Source: an uncultured Bacillota bacterium (GTDB lineage Bacteria > Bacillota > Clostridia > Peptostreptococcales > Anaerovoracaceae). Taken from it: a stretch of DNA of 8,635 nucleotides. The stretch lies in assembly GCA_946629205.1 (NCBI GenBank), contig CAMOXP010000049.1, positions 1 to 8,635 of the forward strand, given 5' to 3'. The position numbers and the translations under genes were made by a program. The notes under the pieces were generated by a model. That model was not told the DNA's origin. It did no database searches and worked only from the letters and a program-made list of their open reading frames with translations. Positions within the stretch are counted from its first letter, which is position 1. The number at the start of each line of letters is the position of its first letter. Positions 1 through 6,417 of the stretch are shown piece by piece.

Positions 1-1220
1 ACGCACTCCACATGCTTCGTTCCGGGGAAATTATCAAATGGTTTCACGGACACCACGTTATATCCGTAATACTGGAAGTAGTAGAGGTTTTCCGCCAAGG
101 ACTTGGGGTTGCAGCTGATATATACGATCTGATCGACGCCGTAGCTGATGATTTTGTCTAAGGCATCTGGTTTGATGCCGACGCGGGGCGGGTCAACGAC
201 GATAACGTCCGGTTTGTCCGCAATGGAATCGAGGACTTTGAAGCAGTCGCCGGCAATGAAGCGGCAGTTGTCCAGTCCGTTCAGTTCGGCCGTCTGGCGC
301 GCCACTTCCACGGCTTCCTCAACGATTTCCACACCCAGGGCTGTCCGGGCTTTGCGCGCGAGGACCTGGGTGATGGTTCCTGTACCGCAGTATAAATCGA
401 ACGCGTCCTTGCCTTCGAAGTCATCGATCAGCGCCACGGCATACCAGTACAATCCTTCGACCGCCTGCACGTTGGTCTGAAAGAAAGAAAAAGCGCTGAC
501 GCGGAATTTCAGTCCCATGATATCCTCGTTGTAGTAATCACGCCCGTCGAGGATTCTTAGTTCATCGCAGTAAACGGCGTCCGCCAGGCGGTCATTGATG
601 GTACGCAAAATCCCCACGACCTGGTTCTCCAAGGTCAGGCCTCGAATCATCTCCACATACCCTGCTTCGTCGAAGACCTCACCGCCGGCCATCGGATTGT
701 TGTCAGAGGCGGTCACGATGTTCACCAAAAGTTCCTTCGTCCTCACGCCCCGGCGAATGATGAGATGCCGCATGAGACCTGTGTGACGTTTCTTATGGTA
801 GTGGCTGTAGCCTTTGCTTATCACGAAGTCTAGAGTTGCCTGCAGTATGGTATTGAAGTCCTCGTGCACTAGCTGGCACTGATCCACGGTGATGATGTTC
901 ATGAACCGGCCCCTCTGGTGCATGCCCAGCGTGGTCGGGCCGTCCTTGACCTGATCCCCGAAGGTGTACTCCATCTTGTTTCTGTAGGCGTACCGGTCAG
1001 GCGCCGGCTGGATCGGCAGGAACTTGCCGTATTTTACTGATTTTGCATCGAGCAGCTGCCGGATCTCGTTTTCCTTGATCTGAAGCTGCTCCTCATAGGG
1101 CACGCCCTGGTAGACACAGCCCCCGCAGAATTCCCGGTCGCGGCAAAGACCGCGGTCTTCGCATGATCCGGCGCTGCATGAGCCAGCGCTGCATATTGTT
1201 TTAGAATTTTCCGTATGCAT
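1..1220 (-). CDS. rlmD: RlmD/TrmA-family RNA (uracil-5-)-methyltransferase, 3' end cut by window
   Basis: S-adenosylmethionine-dependent enzyme that methylates C5 of a uridine in RNA; within this family 23S rRNA is the likely substrate, but the exact site cannot be read from the sequence. The frame is open from ATG 1220 to the left edge (406 codons). Visible in order: a probable [4Fe-4S] cysteine set C26-x5-C32-x2-C35 plus C115; the SAM-binding loop FDLYCGTGT (D275); DPPRVG (D343-R346); SCNP with the probable nucleophile C370; and a C-terminal FPGTKHVE with the probable base E405. Only about ten or slightly more residues should be missing. There is no room for an N-terminal TRAM domain. The start lies inside the end of tgt (20-base overlap, different frame) and is supported by GAAGGAG seven bases upstream, which implies translational coupling. 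The N-terminus carries an odd duplicated CSAGS repeat (residues 10-19). It could instead be an RlmCD-type dual-site enzyme. Confidence 0.93.
   Translation of the reverse strand, partial: MHTENSKTICSAGSCSAGSCEDRGLCRDREFCGGCVYQGVPYEEQLQIKENEIRQLLDAKSVKYGKFLPIQPAPDRYAYRNKMEYTFGDQVKDGPTTLGMHQRGRFMNIITVDQCQLVHEDFNTILQATLDFVISKGYSHYHKKRHTGLMRHLIIRRGVRTKELLVNIVTASDNNPMAGGEVFDEAGYVEMIRGLTLENQVVGILRTINDRLADAVYCDELRILDGRDYYNEDIMGLKFRVSAFSFFQTNVQAVEGLYWYAVALIDDFEGKDAFDLYCGTGTITQVLARKARTALGVEIVEEAVEVARQTAELNGLDNCRFIAGDCFKVLDSIADKPDVIVVDPPRVGIKPDALDKIISYGVDQIVYISCNPKSLAENLYYFQYYGYNVVSVKPFDNFPGTKHVEC
1164..1193 (-). repeat. 15-bp in-frame tandem duplication encoding CSAGS twice
   Basis: Two adjacent 15-base units, TGCAGCGCTGGCTCA and TGCAGCGCCGGATCA (minus strand), differ at two positions and encode CSAGS-CSAGS. 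The next codon is again Cys (C20). This adds cysteines C10, C15 and C20 ahead of the conserved iron-sulfur cluster cysteines of the methyltransferase. The two differences are silent, which suggests an older duplication kept in frame rather than a sequencing artefact. Confidence 0.85.
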
Positions 1221-2361
1221 CAAAGAACTCCTTCTTGTATTCGAGGAATCGATCCTCATCGATGGCCTGCCGGATGTTTTCCATGGTCTTGACCAGGAAG
1301 TGCAGGTTGTGGTTGGTCATGAGCATGGCGGACAGGATCTCGTCGCACTTGAACAGATGCCGCAGATAGGCCCGGCTGTAGTTCCGGCAGGTGTAGCAGT
1401 CGCAGTTTGGATCCAGCGGCGTGAAGTCCCGCTCGTACTGCTTATTCTTGATATTGACGCGGCCGACGGACGTCATGGCCATGCCGTGGCGGGCGATCCT
1501 GGTCGGCAGGACGCAGTCGAACATGTCGATGCCCCGCTCAACACCTTCAAAGAGGCAGTCCGGGCTTCCGACGCCCATCAGATAACGGGGTTTGTTCTTC
1601 GGCAAAAGTTCCACACAGTCATCCATGACTTCATACATCAGGTCCTTCGGCTCGCCCACGGAAAGGCCGCCGATTCCGTAGCCGGGCAGATCCATCTCTA
1701 CCACCTGCTCGGCGCTCCGCTCCCGCAGATCCTTGTATGTGCCGCCCTGCATGATGCCAAACAGGGACTGGTTGCAGCCTTCGCCCAGGATCTGACTTTC
1801 GCCGCCGAGGGACGCCGCATATTCGTCATGGGCTTTTTTGCAGCGGGCCAGCCAGCGGGTCGTCAGCTCCAGAGATTCCTCCACGTACCTGCGCTCTGCC
1901 GGCCACGGCGCGCACTCGTCGAAGGCCATCATGATGTCTGACCCCAACGCGTGCTGGATCTCCATAGACTTCTCCGGCGAGATCATGTGCCGGGATCCGT
2001 CGATGTGGGACTGGAACTTGACGCCCTCCTCCGTGATCTTGCGCATCTTGCCCAGGCTGAACACCTGGAAACCGCCGCTGTCCGTCAGAATCGGCTTATG
2101 CCAGTTCATGAAATGATGGGACCCACCAGCCTCCCGTACAATCTCGTGACCCGGTCTGAGGTACAGATGGTACGTGTTGTTCAGAATGATCTGTGCGCCC
2201 AGCTCCTCTACCTCCTCCGGCCGCATGGCTTTCACCGTCGCAGCCGTGCCGACCGGCATGAAGATCGGCGTGTCGATCTTCCCGTGCGGCGTCGTGATCG
2301 TACCTCGCCGCGCCTTCGTCCGCGGATCCGTCTTATGCAACTCAAACGTTACTGCATGCAT
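1201..2361 (-). CDS. tgt: Queuine/preQ1 tRNA-guanine transglycosylase
   Basis: Swaps guanine-34 of GUN-anticodon tRNAs for the queuosine precursor preQ1 (queuine in some salvage-type bacteria). It acts in the cytoplasm before QueA. The protein is 386 residues, the usual bacterial length. Visible: the substrate-pocket DSGGFQ with the general base D94; QGG and GIGGLSVGEP; the FDCVLPTR segment with the nucleophile D282; and the zinc site C320-x-C322-x2-C325 with H351. Two starts are adjacent, GTG at 2364 and ATG at 2361. The AGGAG lies only three bases from the GTG and six from the ATG, so ATG is chosen. The gene follows queA in the pathway order, but the two are separated by the inserted RAYT unit, whose end lies a few bases upstream of this ribosome binding site. 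No frameshift or missing residue is seen, so the enzyme should be active. Confidence 0.97.
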   Translation of the reverse strand: MHAVTFELHKTDPRTKARRGTITTPHGKIDTPIFMPVGTAATVKAMRPEEVEELGAQIILNNTYHLYLRPGHEIVREAGGSHHFMNWHKPILTDSGGFQVFSLGKMRKITEEGVKFQSHIDGSRHMISPEKSMEIQHALGSDIMMAFDECAPWPAERRYVEESLELTTRWLARCKKAHDEYAASLGGESQILGEGCNQSLFGIMQGGTYKDLRERSAEQVVEMDLPGYGIGGLSVGEPKDLMYEVMDDCVELLPKNKPRYLMGVGSPDCLFEGVERGIDMFDCVLPTRIARHGMAMTSVGRVNIKNKQYERDFTPLDPNCDCYTCRNYSRAYLRHLFKCDEILSAMLMTNHNLHFLVKTMENIRQAIDEDRFLEYKKEFFDAYGKF

Positions 2362-2363
2362 CA

Positions 2364-2374
2364 CTTTCTCCTCT
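2364..2374 (-). promoter_or_regulatory. tgt ribosome binding site next to the mobile-unit end
   Basis: On the minus strand GAGAGGAGAAAG precedes the adjacent GTG-ATG pair. The AGGAG core has a six-base spacer to the ATG at 2361. The first base of the left 44-bp repeat is only a few bases upstream, so a hairpin formed by that repeat would end almost against this site. Confidence 0.7.
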
Positions 2375-2376
2375 CA

Positions 2377-2420
2377 AATGTGCCAAAGGGACGGTTCTTT
2401 TGACACATTGGAAATAATTG
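2377..2420 (+). repeat. Left 44-bp terminal inverted repeat with REP-like palindrome
   Basis: Exact reverse complement of 3325-3368. Bases 2377-2409 form an imperfect palindrome, AATGTG at one end and CACATT at the other. It has six outer pairs, one C/A mismatch, then CAAA paired with TTTG, and a top containing GGGACGGTTC. On the minus strand the C/A mismatch becomes a U-G pair, while A/C mismatches open nearer the loop. The two strands therefore fold differently, a property shared with REP hairpins. Confidence 0.9.
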
Positions 2421-2477
2421 TAAACAATTGGGATCTCATGTGTCAATGTTACCATCACTGCTTTTATTGCTTTTGCT

Positions 2478-3212
2478 TTATGCTCTTTGTATGATACTCC
2501 TTCCGATTCCGGTCAAACGTTCTATCTGCCGAATCGATAGTCCTTGCTTTTTCAGCACTCTGAGGACCTCATTCCGTTCCTCCTTGCCGTATTGCTGGAG
2601 CACCGTCCCACTGTCCGCGCCCAAGACCATCAAAACGATATCATGAGCCTCATCGTTACTTTTCCTGATTGGCTCATACTCTTCATTTTGCTCTTCTTCG
2701 ATTGACATGAACTGCTCGAATTCCGAAAACGTGCCGAGCACCTCTTCAATCAAATCTGTCTTTGTAAATGACTTCTGCTTTCCGTATTCCCGATAGCTGC
2801 TCCAACTGTAGTCCCGCGCCCTGCAGATCCCCGCTTTTTCAGGATTTTGCAGTATATATCGAAACGTAGCCAGCAGTTGCCGCTCACTTTCAATTGGAAT
2901 GCTTTTGTATCTGTCCTGAAACAGATGCCCGGTCCTGTCGTATTTCGAATTGAAATACAGTGCGTAACTCACCCCTATTTTCTTCATGAAATCCGGCAAT
3001 TCCTGCCCGGTATCGTGCAAAAGCATATGAACGTGGTTGTCCATCAAGCAGTAAGCGTTTACCTCCAAGCTCATCTCCTCACAATACTTTTTCATGAGGA
3101 ATATGAAATAATAGTAATCGTCTGCGCACTCAAACAGGACCTGCCGGCCAACTCCCCTGATCATCACATGTGAGAAACCGCTCTCACTGAAAATTCTTGC
3201 TGTTCTGCTCAT
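2478..3212 (-). CDS. REP-associated tyrosine transposase (Y1/HUH, IS200-like)
   Basis: Single-strand DNA transposase or nickase of the Y1 superfamily, 244 residues. Visible: an N-terminal strand SHVMIRG; AYCLMDNHVHML with the HUH metal-binding pair H60-V-H62; a YFN...GHLFQDRYKS block (87-104); and RYILQNPEKAG, where Y119 is the likely catalytic tyrosine. The distance to the HUH pair (57 residues) fits RAYT enzymes. The C-terminus (about 217-244) looks like a helix-turn-helix (GLSIRQIERLTGIG) and may recognise DNA. A longer reading to 3317 exists, but the ATG at 3212 is preceded by GGGAGG eight bases away and by typical family sequence, so it is chosen. All key residues are present, so it may be active. 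It is co-oriented with the ruv-queA-tgt operon and lies inside the inverted repeats it probably acts on. The family assignment is secure; the substrate is inferred. Confidence 0.92.
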   Translation of the reverse strand: MSRTARIFSESGFSHVMIRGVGRQVLFECADDYYYFIFLMKKYCEEMSLEVNAYCLMDNHVHMLLHDTGQELPDFMKKIGVSYALYFNSKYDRTGHLFQDRYKSIPIESERQLLATFRYILQNPEKAGICRARDYSWSSYREYGKQKSFTKTDLIEEVLGTFSEFEQFMSIEEEQNEEYEPIRKSNDEAHDIVLMVLGADSGTVLQQYGKEERNEVLRVLKKQGLSIRQIERLTGIGRSIIQRA

Positions 3213-3246
3213 TTCTCTAACCTCCCAACGCAACAAAAACATCAGC

Positions 3247-3282
3247 GCTTTTGCAATAGCCCCTTTTATATAATGCAAAAGC
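3247..3282 (-). other. Inverted repeat (9-bp stem) in transposase leader
   Basis: GCTTTTGCA at 3247-3255 and TGCAAAAGC at 3274-3282 are perfect inverted copies with an 18-base loop. They lie 35 bases upstream of the transposase start and upstream of its ribosome binding site. The structure could be an RNA hairpin in the transposase leader or a protein site. No U-tract follows in the transcript direction, so it is not a typical terminator. Confidence 0.5.
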
Positions 3283-3310
3283 AGACCAATCAGATTAACA
3301 ACAATTATAT

Positions 3311-3340
3311 TATCCAATAATATCCAATTATTTCCAATGT
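3311..3340 (+). repeat. Three 10-bp CCAAT-type tandem repeats inside right terminus
   Basis: TATCCAATAA, TATCCAATTA and TTTCCAATGT follow one another exactly and run into the right 44-bp repeat. The left end carries related CCAAT/CAATT spacing on its inner side (about 2410-2432 on the opposite strand), but less regular. The 10-base period puts each copy on the same face of the helix. Confidence 0.6.
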
Positions 3341-3368
3341 GTCAAAAGAACCGTCCCTTTGGCACATT
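3325..3368 (-). repeat. Right 44-bp terminal inverted repeat with REP-like palindrome
   Basis: Perfect inverted copy of 2377-2420. Its palindromic part is 3336-3368. The outermost two bases form the last two letters of the queA stop codon TAA (3369-3367), so the unit is fused to the gene end without a spacer. Confidence 0.9.
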
Positions 3369-4512
3369 ATTCGATGAACATGGCGTCGCCGTAGGAGAAG
3401 AAGCGGTATTCTTCCCGGACGGCTTCTTCGTAGACTTCCAGTATTTTTTCTCTGTCGTAGAGGGCTGAGATGAGCATGAGCAGGGTCGATTTGGGCAGGT
3501 GGAAGTTGGTGATGAGGGAGTCGATGATCTTCCACTCGTAGCCGGGATAGATGAAGATGCCCGTGCTCCCGGATCCTGCGCGGATCTGCCAGCATCCCGC
3601 GTTATCGTTGTAGAAGGCTGCGCTCTCCACGGTGCGGGTCGAGGTGGTGCCGACGCTGATGACACGGCGGCCTTCCCGCTTGGCCCGGTTGATGGTCTCT
3701 GCAGCGTGCTCCGGCACGGTGTACTCCTCGAAGTGCATATGGTGCTCCTCGATGTTTTCCACCTTGACCGGCCGGAAGGTTCCGATGCCTACATGCAAAG
3801 TCACATACGCCAGTTCAACGCCTTTGGCTTTGGCAGCAGCCAGCAGTTCCTCTGTGAAATGCAGTCCTGCCGTTGGTGCGGCGACTGATCCCTCTTCTCT
3901 GCAGTAGACGGTCTGGTAGCGGTCCTTATCGTCATCCCCGGATGGCCGCTCGATATACGGCGGCAGCGGCATGCTCCCGATTTCCTCCAGCCGTTCCATG
4001 AAGATGCCCTCGTATTCGAACTGCACGATGCGCGTGCCGTCCGCTCCGAAATCGAGGATATGCGCCTTGAGCAAAGGCCCCCCAGGCAGGTCTGACCCCG
4101 GTCCGCTGAAAATCACATCGTCGCCCGGTTTGAGCCTTCTGCCCGGCCGGACCATCACTTCCCAGGTATCTCCTTCTCCGGCGCGCTTGATCAGCAGGAA
4201 CTCCACGTGGGCTCCCTTATTGTCGCTCTTTCCCGAAGTTGCGCCGCTCTTCGCACCGGCGTCCTTGACGGCCTTGCGGCCGAATAGGCGGGCCGGAATG
4301 ACTTTGCTGTCGTTGAGCACGAGGCAGTCGCCCTCATGCAGGTACTCCAGAATATCAAAGAAGTGCCTGTGCTCGATTCTTACGTCCGCCCATCTGCCGT
4401 CCTCGTTTCTGTCTCTGTGTACAACAAGAAGCCTGGAGGAATCTCGTTTTTCCGCAGGCTTCTGTGCTATCAAACTCTTTGGTAATTCATAATCAAAGTC
4501 GTCTATTCTCAT
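3367..4512 (-). CDS. queA: S-adenosylmethionine:tRNA ribosyltransferase-isomerase
   Basis: Transfers and isomerises the ribosyl group of SAM onto preQ1-modified tRNA to give epoxyqueuosine, the step after Tgt. The protein is 381 residues, longer than the common 340-350. Recognisable family blocks are DFDYELPKSLIAQKPA at the N-terminus, LNDSKVIPARL (66-76), MVRPGRRLKPGD, EIGSMPLPPYI, APTAGLHFTEELL, HVGIGTFRPV, SVGTTSTRTVES and the C-terminal TNFHLPKSTLLMLISA. Much of the extra length is a small, Gly/Ala/Ser/Lys-rich insert (about 81-101). The ATG at 4512 has AAAGGA five bases upstream and gives the standard N-terminus. It lies 63 bases after ruvB. The stop codon is completed by the first bases of the inserted RAYT unit, yet the C-terminus ends at a normal family position, so function should be intact. 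Confidence 0.97.
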   Translation of the reverse strand: MRIDDFDYELPKSLIAQKPAEKRDSSRLLVVHRDRNEDGRWADVRIEHRHFFDILEYLHEGDCLVLNDSKVIPARLFGRKAVKDAGAKSGATSGKSDNKGAHVEFLLIKRAGEGDTWEVMVRPGRRLKPGDDVIFSGPGSDLPGGPLLKAHILDFGADGTRIVQFEYEGIFMERLEEIGSMPLPPYIERPSGDDDKDRYQTVYCREEGSVAAPTAGLHFTEELLAAAKAKGVELAYVTLHVGIGTFRPVKVENIEEHHMHFEEYTVPEHAAETINRAKREGRRVISVGTTSTRTVESAAFYNDNAGCWQIRAGSGSTGIFIYPGYEWKIIDSLITNFHLPKSTLLMLISALYDREKILEVYEEAVREEYRFFSYGDAMFIE

Positions 4513-4575
4513 GTCGATCCTTTCGTCTAAACACAGACAAAATTCTGTTATACTGCGATTCTACAGACTGCAGCC

Positions 4576-5649
4576 TTATACGTCAAGCCTCATCTGACCG
4601 CCATCGTCATCATCGCCCTCGCCGCCGTCGCCGCTATCTGTCTCATCTCCGGCGTACTCCAGCCCCAGGTGCTGGTAAGCAGCGCGGGAAACCACGCGGC
4701 CCTTCTTCGTACGGTTGAGGAAACCGATCTGGATCAGGTACGGCTCCCATACGTCTTCGATGGTCACCCGCTCCTCGCCGATGGAGGCCGCGATCGTATC
4801 GATTCCCACCGGTCCGCCGTCGAACCGGTCGATGATGTTGCGCAAAATCTCCCTATCCAGGTTTTCCAGGCCCATGAAGTCCACGCCCAGCGCCTCCAGA
4901 GCGCTGCGGGTGATATCCACGTCGATGGAGCCTGTACCCTTGACCTGGGAGAAATCTCTGACCCTCTTGAGGATCCGGTTGGCCACACGCGGGGTGCCCC
5001 GGGATCGTCTTGCCATCTCGTAGACAGACTGTTCGTCCACGGAGACTTCCAGCAAGCCCGCTGTCCGCCTGATGATGTCCGCCAGCTCATCCGGCGTGTA
5101 CATTTCGAATTTGCAGCTGACGCCGAACCGGTCGCGCAGCGGCGCGCTCAGGCTGCCGGCTCTGGTGGTCGCGCCGATCAGTGTGAATTTGGCGATGTCC
5201 AGCCGGATCGACCGGGCGGATGGCCCTTTGCCGATGATGATATCCAGCGCATAGTCCTCCATGGCCGAATACAGGACTTCCTCCACGCTCCGGTTGAGCC
5301 TGTGGATCTCATCGATGAACAACACGTCGTTCTCGTTGAGGTTCGTCAGGATCGCCGCCAGATCCCCGGCCCGCTCGATGGCAGGCCCGGATGTGATCCG
5401 GATGTCGACGCCCATCTCGTTGGCGATGATGCCCGCCAGAGTCGTCTTACCCAATCCCGGAGGCCCGTAAAACAGCACGTGATCCAAGGGTTCTCCCCTC
5501 ATCTTGGCCGCTTCAATAAAGACCTTCAGATTATCTGTGGCCGTCTTCTGTCCGATATATTCAGCAAGGCTCTTCGGTCGGATACTGAATTCGTTCCGCT
5601 CTTCGCCCTGGCCCAATTGGGCCGATGTGATTCTCTCTTCGTAGTCCAT
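4576..5649 (-). CDS. ruvB: Holliday junction branch migration DNA helicase RuvB
   Basis: AAA+ motor that with RuvA drives branch migration of Holliday junctions. The 357-residue reading shows Walker A GPPGLGKT (62-69), Walker B FIDEIHR (D113-E114), sensor 1 GATTRAG, the RDRFG arginine-finger region and a C-terminal winged helix (GPVGIDTIAASIGEE to FLNRTKKGRV). A TTG seven codons upstream (5670) is possible, but it has no spaced ribosome binding site. The ATG at 5649 has GGGAG with good spacing. The last 25 residues are an unusual acidic, glycine-rich tail (10 Asp/Glu, including DDDD) beyond the normal domain end. It lies 45 bases after ruvA in the same operon. Confidence 0.98.
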   Translation of the reverse strand: MDYEERITSAQLGQGEERNEFSIRPKSLAEYIGQKTATDNLKVFIEAAKMRGEPLDHVLFYGPPGLGKTTLAGIIANEMGVDIRITSGPAIERAGDLAAILTNLNENDVLFIDEIHRLNRSVEEVLYSAMEDYALDIIIGKGPSARSIRLDIAKFTLIGATTRAGSLSAPLRDRFGVSCKFEMYTPDELADIIRRTAGLLEVSVDEQSVYEMARRSRGTPRVANRILKRVRDFSQVKGTGSIDVDITRSALEALGVDFMGLENLDREILRNIIDRFDGGPVGIDTIAASIGEERVTIEDVWEPYLIQIGFLNRTKKGRVVSRAAYQHLGLEYAGDETDSGDGGEGDDDDGGQMRLDV

Positions 5650-5694
5650 TGCAAATCTCCCTGCACGCAACCTATCCGGCCGCCAGCAACCTGT

Positions 5695-6297
5695 TTAGAA
5701 CAGATTCTTCAGTGCGCGCTTGATATATTCTTCTGTCGTAAGATCCTTCTCCGGTATTGACGCCAATGCGCTCGTAGCTTCGCCCCTCGAGTATCCCAGT
5801 GCGACGAGCGCGCTGATCGCTTCGGCTCTGCCGCCCTGCACTGCAGCTGCTTCCGCCACCGCGCCGCCGTCCAGATACGACCCGTCCGGCGCCTGCGCGC
5901 TGAACTTGTCCTTCAGCTCCAGCACGATCCTCTCGGCGCTCTTCTTGCCGATGCCGTTCGCCCGCTGCAAAGACTTCGCATCCTCGAAAACGATCGCCTG
6001 TTTGAACTGGTCCAGCGTGAACGAAGACAGGATCGAAATGGCCGCCTTCGGACCGACGCCGCTGACGCCGATGAGCTTTTTGAATGCGTCCAGTTCGCCT
6101 TTGCCCGAAAACCCGAACAGGCTCACATCATCCTCCCGCACGATCATGGAGGTGTACACGAGTACTTCCTCGCCCTCCGCGTTCAGATACGCGCTGGAAT
6201 TGGCAGGTACAAAGACCTGATATCCCACGCCGTTCACATCGATTATGATATACCCATCGCCCTTATCCGCGAGGGTTCCTCTGAGAAATCCTATCAT
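5695..6297 (-). CDS. ruvA: Holliday junction branch migration protein RuvA
   Basis: Tetrameric protein that binds four-way junctions and loads RuvB. At 200 residues it has the normal length. It shows the N-terminal OB-fold (MIGFLRGTL to about 64), two helix-hairpin-helix motifs (LIGVSGVGPKAA about 75-86 and ANGIGKKSAERI about 113-124), an Ala/Gly-rich flexible linker (about 135-155) and the small RuvB-contacting domain III (ALVALGYSRGEA to the end). The ATG at 6297 gives the family-typical start, with GGGAGAGAG upstream. A 120-base spacer separates it from ruvC, in which I see only the ribosome binding site and no convincing terminator or promoter. Confidence 0.97.
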   Translation of the reverse strand: MIGFLRGTLADKGDGYIIIDVNGVGYQVFVPANSSAYLNAEGEEVLVYTSMIVREDDVSLFGFSGKGELDAFKKLIGVSGVGPKAAISILSSFTLDQFKQAIVFEDAKSLQRANGIGKKSAERIVLELKDKFSAQAPDGSYLDGGAVAEAAAVQGGRAEAISALVALGYSRGEATSALASIPEKDLTTEEYIKRALKNLF

Positions 6298-6417
6298 CGG
6301 TAATTACTCTCTCCCGTTTTCTCCTGTTATCGCATCATCCGTTCCGCGCAAAATCTACCATCTAATCTGCCTAGTCCGCAGCTTGCTATCTAGCCTGCAA
6401 CCTGCCGTCTGTTCGTT

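Larger units (their letters stand above)
2377..3368 (-). mobile_element. RAYT unit (REP-associated transposase with terminal REP-like inverted repeats)
   Basis: A 992-bp unit bounded by perfect 44-bp inverted repeats (2377-2420 and 3325-3368). It contains one complete HUH tyrosine transposase gene in the operon direction. Outside the repeats the sequence turns directly into queA (its TAA uses two bases of the right repeat) and into the tgt leader. The codons of the inner gene are AT-richer than those of the neighbours. I see no clear target-site duplication, as expected for single-strand HUH transposition. Because each end is itself a palindrome, the unit resembles the REP/BIME-plus-RAYT arrangement of other bacteria rather than a classical IS with DDE transposase. 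The functional ends are inferred from where the repeats stop matching. Confidence 0.82.

Noticed and set aside
148..786. Plus-strand open frames in the first 800 bases
   Set aside because: They lie opposite the continuous methyltransferase frame, whose catalytic motifs are all readable on the minus strand.
1300..1941. Long plus-strand open frame opposite tgt
   Set aside because: It is the antisense shadow of a well-identified tgt gene, with no ribosome binding site or recognisable domain.
2377..2420. Left repeat as a rho-independent terminator for the operon
   Set aside because: The stem is not followed by a U-run in the transcript direction; UUGAGAGGAG follows, which is the tgt ribosome binding site.
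2438..2446. ATGTGTCAA inside the left end as a third repeat copy
   Set aside because: Only nine bases match the terminal repeat and no palindrome forms, so it could be chance.
3213..3317. Longer transposase reading with a 35-residue hydrophobic N-terminal extension
   Set aside because: The ATG at 3212 has a strong GGGAGG site and begins typical family sequence. The extension spans the leader inverted repeat and has no family match that I recognise.
2377..3368. CRISPR or toxin-antitoxin interpretation of the repeat-flanked gene
   Set aside because: There are only two inverted, palindromic copies, no regular spacers, and the single gene is a clear Y1 transposase.
3305..3665. Open frames crossing the right repeat
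   Set aside because: They arise from the palindromic repeat and from the queA antisense or alternate frame. The composition is low-complexity Ser/Pro/Arg.
4513..4575. Possible preQ1 riboswitch or attenuator between ruvB and queA
   Set aside because: Only short 4-5 bp stems (ACAGA/TCTGT) are seen. There is no recognisable preQ1 aptamer and the gap is just 62 bases.
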